From NCBI GenBank assembly GCA_902799045.1, contig CADBZH010000002.1, positions 186,001-250,000 on the forward strand: DNA of 64,000 bases, in the 5' to 3' direction. Positions 42,592 to 50,093 of this stretch are shown one piece after another. The notes below the pieces were generated by a model that saw only the letters and a list, made by a program, of their open reading frames with translations, searched no databases and had not been told where the DNA came from. The stretch comes from an uncultured Eubacteriales bacterium (GTDB lineage: Bacteria > Bacillota > Clostridia > Christensenellales > Aristaeellaceae). Position numbers and translations under genes: made by a program. The stretch's first letter is position 1. Each line of letters starts with the position of its first letter.

Positions 42592-42709
42592 GCACTCCCT
42601 CAGTCTGGCCCATTGCCAGCCAGCTCCCTCTGGGAGGGAGCCCTTGGATTTGCACAGGTTCGCCTCCCCTCTGAGGGAGGTGGCGCGCAGCGCCGGAGGG
42701 AGTCAGGCC
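42592..42709. repeat. Dispersed CTCCCTC/GAGGGAG repeats, copy B2 (two units)
   Basis: Two units in tandem: CTCCCTCAGTCTGGC...GGGAGGGAGC, then CCTCCCCTCTGAGGGAGG...GGAGGGAGTC. The second runs into the stop codon of the next gene. Confidence 0.75.
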
Positions 42710-42963
42710 TGTCCTTTCATCCCCGCGTCCCGCGCCTCGACGAACCAGCGGCCGTCGTCCTCATAGAGGTAGATTTCCCGCCCCCGGATGCGGCAGGTGT
42801 AGCGGATGCCCTGGCCGCCCGCCTTCGTGGAAGCGGCGCGCCGCACGTCCAGCAGCCGGTCCACCTCAAAGCCGCGGCCATCCTCCCAGTAGATCTTCAG
42901 CGGATGCACCTTGCCGAGCTCGTCCACGTCCATCAGCACCCGCACATAGGCCCGATGCGCCAT
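42703..42963 (-). CDS. Small conserved protein beside dinB
   Basis: An 86-residue basic protein. It reads RAYVRVLMDVDELGKVHPLK then WEDGRGFEVDRLLDVRRAAS and RYTCRIRGREIYLYEDDGRWFVEA, a beta-rich small domain. I recall near-identical proteins beside Y-family polymerase genes in clostridia, but no function. It begins 16 bp after dinB and would be induced with it by DNA damage. A role as a polymerase accessory factor is inference from context only. Confidence 0.75.
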   Translation of the reverse strand: MAHRAYVRVLMDVDELGKVHPLKIYWEDGRGFEVDRLLDVRRAASTKAGGQGIRYTCRIRGREIYLYEDDGRWFVEARDAGMKGQA

Positions 42964-42979
42964 TGCGCTCCCCTCCTCG

Positions 42980-44215
42980 TCAGATCGTGTTCCTCCACCC
43001 CACCGGGTGGATCGTGTGGTCGTCCCGGGGGTTGATCGCCCCGAATTCCTTCCAGCCGATCAGGCAGGCCCGCTGGATGGCGAAGTGGCCAAAGCGGCGT
43101 CGGATGTCGCCCACGGCGGTCTCCAGCTCATAGCGGCGCTCGCGGCGCATGTCGGGGAACATCGTCAGCTGTTCGTCCCCCTCGGAAAAGCTCAGCTCCG
43201 ACACGCTGACGCCCAGGCTACGGATCGGCTTTGCCCAGCGGTAGTGTTCCCGGAACAGCGCCAGCGCACAGCCGCAGATCTCCGAGGCCAGCGCCGTGTC
43301 GGCATGCAGCTTTTTCTGGGCCGAAAAGGCGGCGAGGTCGACATCGCGCACCCACAGGCTCACCGTCCGCCCCTTGAGTCCCTGCTCCCGAAGGCGCTCC
43401 GCCACGCTCTCCGACAGCACCATCAGCACCATGTGGGCGTCCTGATCGTCTGCGATGTCCCGCGGCGTGGTGGTGCTGTTGCCCACCGATTTCACCGTCT
43501 CGCTGTGGTCCAGGGCCATCACCGGGCTGCGGTCCAGCCCGTTGGCAAACAGCCACAGCATCTCCCCGTTCTTGCCCAGCGCCGATTTCAGCGCCGCCGA
43601 ATCGCAGCGGGCGATGTCGCCGATGGTGCGCAGGTTGCGGCTCGCCAGCCTTCGCCGCGTGGCCGGGCCGACGAACAGCAGGTCACCCGCCGGGAGCGGC
43701 CACACCTTGTCGCGGAAATTCTCCGGGCTGATGACAGTCGTAGCGTCGGGCTTTTTCATGTCGCTGCCCAGCTTGGCGAAGATCTTGTTGAAGGACACCC
43801 CCACCGACAGCGTCAGCCCCAGCTCCTCCCGCGCCCGCCTCCGCAGCTCGTCGGCGATGACCTCGCCGCTCATCCGGTGGCCGGTCACGTCCAGCCAGCA
43901 CTCGTCCAGCCCGAAGGATTCGATCTGAAAGGTGTAATCGCCGTAGATCTTCTTCATCATCCGGGAAAAGCGCTGGTAGAGCTTGAAGCTGGGCGGCCTC
44001 ACCACCAGGTTCGGGCACTTCTGCCGGGCCTGCCAGATGGCCTCGCCGGTGACGATGCCGGCGCGCTTGGCGATCATGTTCTTCGCCAGGACGATGCCGT
44101 GCCGCGCCTGTGGATCGCCGCAGACGGCCATCGGCACCGCCTTCAACGCCGGCTCATACACGCATTCCACGCTGGCGTAGAAGTTGTTCAGGTCGCTGTG
44201 CAGGATCGTCCGCAT
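42980..44215 (-). CDS. dinB: Y-family DNA polymerase IV
   Basis: A translesion polymerase. The start is ATG 44215 with GGAGG nine bases upstream; an in-frame ATG at 44263 lies at or before the transcription start and has no ribosome site. The 411-residue protein has the catalytic HSDLNNFYASVECV near residue 5 and the palm motif SFGLDECWLDVTG near 106, then the little-finger domain. A beta-clamp-binding motif resembling QLTMF occurs near residue 372. A LexA box covers its promoter, so the SOS response should control it. Confidence 0.95.
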   Translation of the reverse strand: MRTILHSDLNNFYASVECVYEPALKAVPMAVCGDPQARHGIVLAKNMIAKRAGIVTGEAIWQARQKCPNLVVRPPSFKLYQRFSRMMKKIYGDYTFQIESFGLDECWLDVTGHRMSGEVIADELRRRAREELGLTLSVGVSFNKIFAKLGSDMKKPDATTVISPENFRDKVWPLPAGDLLFVGPATRRRLASRNLRTIGDIARCDSAALKSALGKNGEMLWLFANGLDRSPVMALDHSETVKSVGNSTTTPRDIADDQDAHMVLMVLSESVAERLREQGLKGRTVSLWVRDVDLAAFSAQKKLHADTALASEICGCALALFREHYRWAKPIRSLGVSVSELSFSEGDEQLTMFPDMRRERRYELETAVGDIRRRFGHFAIQRACLIGWKEFGAINPRDDHTIHPVGWRNTI

Positions 44216-44243
44216 TGCCACGCGCCTCCGTTTGGCTTCAAAC

Positions 44244-44257
44244 AGAACATTTGTTCG
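44244..44257 (-). promoter_or_regulatory. LexA (SOS) box of dinB
   Basis: CGAACAAATGTTCT on the minus strand fits the Gram-positive SOS box CGAAC-N4-GTTCG with one mismatch at the end. It lies 12 bp after the -10 TATAAT, in the transcription start region, where LexA would block the polymerase. Confidence 0.85.
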
Positions 44258-44269
44258 GTTCATGATTCT

Positions 44270-44297
44270 ATTATAGCACCTTCCCCCAAAATTGCAA
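44270..44297 (-). promoter_or_regulatory. Sigma-A promoter of dinB
   Basis: TTGCAA, 16 bp, then TATAAT on the minus strand. Confidence 0.7.
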
Positions 44298-44409
44298 TCG
44301 AACACGATGTGAAAAAAATATGGGCCGGATTCCCGCGGCTCTTCTATCGTACCTCGACAATCCGGCTCCCTTTGCGGGAAGATACAGGCAGAAATCGTTC
44401 ATATAACGT

Positions 44410-44438
44410 TTGCCTGTGTCACCATTATGTGTTATAAT
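44410..44438 (+). promoter_or_regulatory. Sigma-A promoter of glgB
   Basis: TTGCCT, 17 bp, then TATAAT on the plus strand, 35 bp before the glgB start. Confidence 0.8.
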
Positions 44439-44473
44439 ATTGGCAGCATACATCAACTCGGGAGGTGCTGTCT

Positions 44474-46498
44474 GTGAAGAAGGCTCCGAAACAGACGCAG
44501 TACAAGATTCTGTCGATCGATCCCTGGCTGCAGCCCTACTATTCAGACATCGCCCTGCGCATGGAGCGCCATGCCAACACCCGCAAGGCGCTGCTGGGCA
44601 CGAAGGCGGACCTGACCTCCTTTGCCAACGGCTACCTGTACTTCGGCTTCAACCGCACGGAGACGGGATGGGTGTATCGGGAGTGGGCGCCGGGGGCGGA
44701 CGCCATCCACCTGATCGGCGATTTCAACGGCTGGAACCGCGAGAGCCACCCGATGACGCGGCTTCCGGACGGCACCTGGGAGATTGAGCTGGAGGGCGCG
44801 GACGCGCTGCGGCACGGGCAGCTGGTGAAGATCCAGGTGACGAAGGGCGGCCATACCTCCGACCACATTCCCGCCTACATCCGCCGCATCGTGTACGACG
44901 AGGCGCGCAACGCCTTCAACGGCCAGATCTGGGCCCCGGCGCGCCCGTTCAGGTGGACCGACGGCGGCTACGGCAAGCGCAAGATCGCCCCGCCCTACAT
45001 CTACGAGGCCCACATCGGCATGGCCCAGGAGAAGGAGGCCGTGGGCAGCTATCGGGAGTTTGCCGATTTCAACCTGGAGTACATCCACAGCCTGGGCTAC
45101 AACACCGTGCAGCTGATGGCGATCCAGGAGCACCCCTATTACGCCTCCTTCGGCTACCAGGTGACAAACTTCTTCGCGGCCTCCTCCCGCTACGGCGAGC
45201 CGGAGGACCTGAAATACCTCATCAACAAGGCCCACGAGCTGGGCATGTACGTGCTGCTGGACGTGGTGCACAGTCACGCCTCCGCCAACGCCGACGAGGG
45301 CCTGAACGTCCTTGACGGCACCGACGACCAGTATTTCCTGTCCGGCGACCGGGGCTGGCACCCCGTCTGGAAGACCCGCCTGTTCAACTACGGCAAGCAC
45401 GAGGTGCTGCATTTCCTGCTGTCCAATCTGAAATTCTGGCTGGAGGAATACCACTTCGACGGCTTCCGCTTCGACGGCGTGACCAGCATGATCTATCAGG
45501 ATCACGGCCTGGGCAGCAGCTTTACGGATTACTCCCAGTATTTCGGCCTGAACACCAATGTGGACGCGCTGACCTACCTCCAGCTGGCGAACGAGCTGAT
45601 CCACGCGGTGAACCCCTTCGCGGTGACGATCTGCGAGGAGATGAGCGGCATGCCGGGCATGTGCGTGCCCATCCGCTCCGGCGGTATCGGGTTTGACTAT
45701 CGCCTGTCCATGGGCGTGCCGGACTTCTGGATCCGACTGCTGAAGGACTATTCCGACGATCAGTGGGACATGTACAAGCTGTGGTATGAGCTGACCACCC
45801 GCCGTCCCCAGGAGAAGAACGTGGGCTACTGCGAATCCCACGACCAGGCGCTGGTGGGCGACAAGACGCTGATCTTCCGCATGGCGGATGCTGAAATGTA
45901 CACCGGCATGAGCAAGAGTTATCACTCCATCACCATCGACCGGGCCATCGCGCTGCACAAGATGATCCGCTTCATCACGCTGGCGCTGGGCAGCGACGGC
46001 TATCTGAACTTCATGGGCAATGAGTTCGGCCACCCCGAGTGGATCGACTTCCCCCGCGAGGGCAACGGCTGGAGTTACAAATATGCCCGCAGGCAGTGGT
46101 CGCTGGTGCAGAACAGCTCGCTGAAATTCGAGTGGCTGGTGAACTTCGACAAGGCCATGCTGAAGTTCAGCCGCAAGTATCGGGTGCTGAACAAGACGGA
46201 CACGGTGAACCTTTGGATCGACCAGCCCGGCAAGGTGATCGCCTTCGCGAAAGGGGGGCTGGTGTACGTGTTCAACTTCCACCCGACCTACTCGCCCACG
46301 GACTTCTTCCTGCCGGTGAACCCCGTGGGCGAGGGCAAGTATAAGGTGATCTTCTCCACCGACGACATCGACTTCGGCGGCATGGATCGCACCAGCAAGG
46401 ATTACGTGTACTACACGAAGTTCGTCGAGGGCAGGGGCACCGGCTTTGAGATCTACATCCCCTGCCGGACGGCCATCGTGTTCCGGAAGATCGACTGA
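44474..46498 (+). CDS. glgB: 1,4-alpha-glucan branching enzyme, eukaryote-like GH13_8 type
   Basis: This enzyme puts alpha-1,6 branches into glycogen. The 674-residue protein (GTG 44474, eight bases after GGAGG) has a CBM48 (LIGDFNGWNRESHPM near residue 80) and a GH13 barrel: VVHSHAS near 265, nucleophile aspartate in GFRFDGVTSMIY near 340, catalytic glutamate in TICEEMSG near 393 and NVGYCESHDQAL near 453. The GVTSM motif and YIYEAHIGM are those of the subfamily that includes plant and animal branching enzymes, rather than the E. coli type. No other glg gene is adjacent. Confidence 0.93.
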   Translation: MKKAPKQTQYKILSIDPWLQPYYSDIALRMERHANTRKALLGTKADLTSFANGYLYFGFNRTETGWVYREWAPGADAIHLIGDFNGWNRESHPMTRLPDGTWEIELEGADALRHGQLVKIQVTKGGHTSDHIPAYIRRIVYDEARNAFNGQIWAPARPFRWTDGGYGKRKIAPPYIYEAHIGMAQEKEAVGSYREFADFNLEYIHSLGYNTVQLMAIQEHPYYASFGYQVTNFFAASSRYGEPEDLKYLINKAHELGMYVLLDVVHSHASANADEGLNVLDGTDDQYFLSGDRGWHPVWKTRLFNYGKHEVLHFLLSNLKFWLEEYHFDGFRFDGVTSMIYQDHGLGSSFTDYSQYFGLNTNVDALTYLQLANELIHAVNPFAVTICEEMSGMPGMCVPIRSGGIGFDYRLSMGVPDFWIRLLKDYSDDQWDMYKLWYELTTRRPQEKNVGYCESHDQALVGDKTLIFRMADAEMYTGMSKSYHSITIDRAIALHKMIRFITLALGSDGYLNFMGNEFGHPEWIDFPREGNGWSYKYARRQWSLVQNSSLKFEWLVNFDKAMLKFSRKYRVLNKTDTVNLWIDQPGKVIAFAKGGLVYVFNFHPTYSPTDFFLPVNPVGEGKYKVIFSTDDIDFGGMDRTSKDYVYYTKFVEGRGTGFEIYIPCRTAIVFRKID

Positions 46499-46829
46499 GG
46501 GCTGCCAAGGAACCGGATTGCCGCGTCGGCTGCCATAAGCAGCCTTCTCGCAATGACGTTGATTGGAAACGCCGCGTTATACGATACACAGATGCCATAC
46601 AATGCGGCAACCCCTGCAACGACACCGGTTGGAGACGCCGCGTTGCGCGATATGTATGGCATTGTACTGCGTAACCACGGGCCACGTCATTGCGAGGAGC
46701 CCCGCAGGGGCGACGTGGCAATCTGGTTCTCCCGGGTTGTTCCACGACGCAACGCACAGATCCTTCGCTGTGCGCATGATCGGCCAATTACTTATCGTCT
46801 ATTCCCCATGGTTTCCTTGAAAAACCTGC
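46499..46829. repeat. Gene-free stretch of mixed repeats after glgB
   Basis: No gene is seen. It holds two inverted copies of a repeat with arms GGATTGCC and CTCGCAATGAC (46511-46557) and GTCATTGCGAGG with GGCAATCTGG (46686-46729). Between them is an imperfect direct repeat (TTGGAAACGCCGCGTTATACG near 46561 and TTGGAGACGCCGCGTTGCGCG near 46630). A half copy of family A (CAGATCCTTCGCTGTGCGC) begins near 46757. Confidence 0.75.
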
Positions 46830-46856
46830 AAAAGGGCTGGCGCGATGCGCCAGCCC
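46830..46856 (-). terminator. Rho-independent terminator of gpmA
   Basis: GGGCTGGCGC, loop ATC, GCGCCAGCCC, then TTTT on the minus strand, 20 bp after the gpmA stop. Confidence 0.92.
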
Positions 46857-46875
46857 AATCGTTTATGCAGTTTTC

Positions 46876-47622
46876 TTACTTCTTCTTGCCCTGGTTCGCC
46901 ACGGCTTCCATCTTGGCCTTCAGCGCCTCCTGGTCGCCCAGGTAGTAGTGCTTGATGACCTTGAAGTCGTCGTCAAACTCGTACACCAGCGGGGTGCCGG
47001 TGGGGATGTTGACGGAGATGATCTCCTCGGCGGTCAGGTTGTCGAAGTACTTCACCAGCGCGCGCAGGGAGTTTCCGTGAGCGGCGATGATGACGCGCTT
47101 GCCGGCCTTCATGTCGGGCTTGATGACCTCTTCAAAGTAGGGCACGGCGCGCTCGATGGTGGTCTCCAGGCTCTCGTTCGCCGGCAGCAGCGCCTTGTCC
47201 ACGTCGCGGTACATGGGCTGGTTCACGGCGGAGCGCTCGTCGGTCTCTTCCAGGGCCGGCGGCTTGATGTCGAAGCTGCGGCGCCAGATCTTCACCTGTT
47301 CCTCGCCGTACTTCTCGGCCGTCTCGCTCTTGTTCAGGCCCTGCAGGGCGCCGTAGTGGCGCTCGTTCAGCTTCCAGGTCTTGATGACCGGCAGCCAGGC
47401 GCGGTCCATCTCGTCCAGCACGTGATAGAGCGTGTGGATGGCGCGCTTCAGATAAGAGGTGTAGCACACGTCGAAGTCATAGCCCTCGGCCTTCAAGAGT
47501 CGGCCCGCGGCCTTGGCTTCCTCGTGGCCCTTTTCGCTCAGGTCCACGTCGGTCCAGCCGGTGAACAGGTTCAGCTTGTTCCACTCGCTCTCGCCGTGGC
47601 GGACCAAAACCAGTTTCATCAT
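46876..47622 (-). CDS. gpmA: 2,3-Bisphosphoglycerate-dependent phosphoglycerate mutase
   Basis: It interconverts 3- and 2-phosphoglycerate. The 248-residue protein has the phosphohistidine motif [12 protein letters not shown] at residues 4-15, [15 protein letters not shown], the [12 protein letters not shown] segment near 87, and the second histidine in [12 protein letters not shown] near 182. All match GpmA from many bacteria. GGAGG lies eight bases before ATG 47622. It follows tpiA by 109 bp. The pgk-tpiA-gpmA order, with eno 9 kb away, splits the usual gap-pgk-tpi-gpm-eno cluster. Confidence 0.97.
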   Translation of the reverse strand: MMKLVLVRHGESEWNKLNLFTGWTDVDLSEKGHEEAKAAGRLLKAEGYDFDVCYTSYLKRAIHTLYHVLDEMDRAWLPVIKTWKLNERHYGALQGLNKSETAEKYGEEQVKIWRRSFDIKPPALEETDERSAVNQPMYRDVDKALLPANESLETTIERAVPYFEEVIKPDMKAGKRVIIAAHGNSLRALVKYFDNLTAEEIISVNIPTGTPLVYEFDDDFKVIKHYYLGDQEALKAKMEAVANQGKKK

Positions 47623-47642
47623 GGGAATCTCCTCCTTGATTT

Positions 47643-47674
47643 GAGTGTGGAGCGAGGAGTGTGGAGCGAGGAGT
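47643..47674. repeat. 14-bp tandem repeat between tpiA and gpmA
   Basis: GAGTGTGGAGCGAG occurs twice in tandem plus four further bases, just after the gpmA ribosome site region. Confidence 0.85.
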
Positions 47675-47731
47675 TTCAGACAGTCCTTTTCCCCTTGATC
47701 TCCAATTCCTCAGGGGTTCTGATCCATGGGA

Positions 47732-48478
47732 TCAGAAGTTCACGACCTGCGCGAAGTCCTCCGCCTTCAGGGACGCGCCGCCGATCAGGCCGCCGTCGAT
47801 TTCCGGCTGCGCCATCAGGCCCTTCACATTGGAGCCCTTCATGCTGCCGCCGTACTGGATGCGGATCTTCTCAGCGGCCTCCTGGCCAAACTTGTAGCCG
47901 ATGGCCTTGCGGATGACGCCGATGGTCTCGTTGGCCTGCTCGTCGGTGGCGGTCAGGCCGGTGCCGATGGCCCAAACGGGCTCATAGGCGATCACGACAT
48001 TGTCCAACTCCTCAGCGGTCAGGCCGTGCAGGGCCATCTGGGTCTGATACATGACGATCATGTCGGTATAGCCGGCCTCGCGCTCGTCCTTCATCTCGCC
48101 GACACACACGATGGCCTTCAGGCCGGCCTTCACGGCCGCGACGGTGCGCAGGTTGACGGTCTTGTCGGTCTCGCCAAAGTACTGGCGGCGCTCGGAATGG
48201 CCGATGATGACATACTCACAGCCGGCGGCCTTGAGCATGTCGGCGGAAAGCTCGCCGGTATAGGCGCCGGAGGCCTTGAAGTGGACGTTCTGGGCGCCCA
48301 GCTTGATGTTGGTGCCCTCGATGACGGGCTTGACGGCGGCGAAGTTCACCGCGGGGGTGCAGACGACGACGTCGCACTTGGCGTCCTTCACCAGGGGAAT
48401 CAGATCCCGGACCAGCTGGGCCGCCTCTTCAGGCGTCTTGTTCATCTTCCAGTTGCCGGCGATAATGGGCTTGCGCAT
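47732..48478 (-). CDS. tpiA: Triosephosphate isomerase
   Basis: It interconverts dihydroxyacetone phosphate and glyceraldehyde 3-phosphate. The 248-residue TIM barrel opens PIIAGNWKMNKTPEEA with the catalytic lysine. It has the electrophile histidine in VIIGHSERR near 93 and the catalytic glutamate with the flexible lid in AYEPVWAIGTG near 163. The start is ATG 48478 with AAGGAGGAG upstream. It lies between pgk and gpmA. Confidence 0.97.
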   Translation of the reverse strand: MRKPIIAGNWKMNKTPEEAAQLVRDLIPLVKDAKCDVVVCTPAVNFAAVKPVIEGTNIKLGAQNVHFKASGAYTGELSADMLKAAGCEYVIIGHSERRQYFGETDKTVNLRTVAAVKAGLKAIVCVGEMKDEREAGYTDMIVMYQTQMALHGLTAEELDNVVIAYEPVWAIGTGLTATDEQANETIGVIRKAIGYKFGQEAAEKIRIQYGGSMKGSNVKGLMAQPEIDGGLIGGASLKAEDFAQVVNF

Positions 48479-48540
48479 TGGAATCTCCTCCTTGCTGTTT
48501 AGGTTTGTTTCTTTTCTATTATCTGGATTATGTTCTGGGA

Positions 48541-48676
48541 GGGAGTAGGCAGTAGGCAGTAGGGAGTAGGGAGTAGGGTTAGTTACCCGCTGCCGCGTGA
48601 TTAAGCGCAGAGGTCGCAAGAGAAAGACATGTTATGCCGTAGCTCCCCTACTGCCTGCTGCCTACTCCCTACTCCC
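48541..48676. repeat. Inverted pair of GTAGGGA/GTAGGCA heptad repeats
   Basis: About five 7-bp units (GTAGGCA or GTAGGGA) at 48541-48578 face their complement at 48643-48676 (CCTACTGCC, CTACTCCC), with 64 bp between. The right arm touches the pgk stop codon. In the pgk-tpiA transcript the arms could pair over about 30 bp. Confidence 0.85.
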
Positions 48677-49867
48677 TTATTTGTCGTTCAGGGCCGCGAC
48701 GCCGGGCAGCACCTTGCCCTCGAGGAACTCGAGACTCGCGCCGCCGCCGGTGGAGATGTGGCTCATCTTGGGGGCCAGGCCCATCTGGGTGACGGCCGCC
48801 GCGCTGTCGCCGCCGCCGATGATGGTGGTGGCGTCGGACTCGGCCATCGCGGTGGCGATCGCCAGGGTGCCCTTGGCAAACTCAGGCTTCTCGAACACGC
48901 CCATCGGGCCGTTCCAGACCACGGTCTTGGCGCTCTTCACGGCATCGGAGAAAAGCTCGATGGTCTTGGGGCCGATGTCCAGGCCCTGGAAGCCCGCGGG
49001 GATCTTGCCCGCTTCGACGGTCTTGATCTCGGTGGGATTGTCGAAATCGTTGGCGATCACGGTGTCCACCGGCAGCAGGAACTTCACGCCCTTCGCCTCG
49101 GCGGCCTTCATCATGTCCTTGGCCAGGTCGATGCGCTCCTCGTCCAGCAGGGAATCGCCGATCTCGCCGCCCATGGCCTTGGAGAAGGTATAGGCCATGC
49201 CGCCGCCGATGATCAGGGTGTCGACCTTCTCAAGCAGGTTGGTGATGACGCCGATCTTGTCCTTCACCTTCGCGCCGCCCAGGATGGCCACGAACGGACG
49301 AACGGGGTTCTCCACGGCGTTGCCGAGGAAGTTCAGCTCCTTGCCGATCAGGTAACCGGCCACGGCGGGCAGATAGTCGGCCACGCCGGCGGTGGAGGCG
49401 TGCGCGCGATGCACGGTGCCGAAGGCGTCGGACACGTACAACTCGGCCATGGAAGCCAACTCCTTGGCGAAGGCGGGGTCGTTCTTCTCCTCTTCGGCGT
49501 GGAAGCGGACGTTCTCCAGCAGCACGGCCTTGCCGGGCTCGACCTCGGCGGCCAGCTTCTTTGCGGAGGGCCCGATGACGTCCTTGGCCAGCTTCACCTC
49601 GAAGCCCAGCTTCTCGGAGAGGCGCTTGGCGACGGGCGCGAGGGAATACTTCATGTTGAACTCACCCTTGGGACGGCCCAGGTGGGAGCACAGGATCACG
49701 GCGGCGCCGTTGTCAAGCAGGTACTTGATGGTCGGCAGCGCGGCGTTGATGCGGGTCTCGTCGGTGATGTTCTTGTCCGCGTCCAGCGGCACGTTGAAGT
49801 CACAGCGCACGAGAACCTTCTTGCCCTTGACCTGGACATCCTCGATGGTCTTCTTATTCAGATTCAT
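48677..49867 (-). CDS. pgk: Phosphoglycerate kinase
   Basis: It transfers phosphate from 1,3-bisphosphoglycerate to ADP. The 396-residue protein has the substrate motif [12 protein letters not shown] near residues 18-29, [11 protein letters not shown] near 60-70, and the nucleotide motif [13 protein letters not shown] near 350. Its length is standard. AAGGAG precedes ATG 49867. It leads the pgk-tpiA-gpmA group. gapA, its usual upstream neighbour, is replaced here by a divergent transporter gene. Confidence 0.97.
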   Translation of the reverse strand: MNLNKKTIEDVQVKGKKVLVRCDFNVPLDADKNITDETRINAALPTIKYLLDNGAAVILCSHLGRPKGEFNMKYSLAPVAKRLSEKLGFEVKLAKDVIGPSAKKLAAEVEPGKAVLLENVRFHAEEEKNDPAFAKELASMAELYVSDAFGTVHRAHASTAGVADYLPAVAGYLIGKELNFLGNAVENPVRPFVAILGGAKVKDKIGVITNLLEKVDTLIIGGGMAYTFSKAMGGEIGDSLLDEERIDLAKDMMKAAEAKGVKFLLPVDTVIANDFDNPTEIKTVEAGKIPAGFQGLDIGPKTIELFSDAVKSAKTVVWNGPMGVFEKPEFAKGTLAIATAMAESDATTIIGGGDSAAAVTQMGLAPKMSHISTGGGASLEFLEGKVLPGVAALNDK

Positions 49868-49900
49868 GGTAAGTCACTCCTTAATCATATTGGTATCCAT

Positions 49901-49929
49901 ATTCTAACACATTCCCGGAGAAAATAAAA
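49901..49929 (-). promoter_or_regulatory. Possible promoter of pgk with extended -10
   Basis: TAGAAT preceded by TG one base upstream (an extended -10), with only a weak TTTTAT 17 bp upstream, on the minus strand 34 bp before pgk. Confidence 0.4.
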
Positions 49930-49979
49930 GGGGCTTTTGTCCACTGGTCACTATAAAATTTGCGTTGAAAGTGACAAAG

Positions 49980-49998
49980 CCGGGCAAAATCCGCCCGG
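49980..49998. other. Hairpin in the pgk/ecf divergent gap
   Basis: CCGGGC, AAAATCC, GCCCGG forms a 6-bp stem without a T-run, so it is not a clear terminator. It lies 96 bp before the fused ATPase gene. A weak TTAACG, 18 bp, TAATAA promoter for that gene could start at 50014. Confidence 0.35.
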
Positions 49999-50093
49999 TT
50001 CGATGGATTACTCTTAACGAAGGAGTGATATACTTTCTAATAATACACTTTTCCGGGGCCGGCCTGCGGCCGTCCCGGCGGAGGCCTTTCAGC

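Noticed and set aside
46499..46829. Short frames in the repeat-rich gap after glgB, and a CRISPR-like look
   Set aside because: Repeats are two or three degenerate units of different kinds without regular spacers; frames are short and have no ribosome site.
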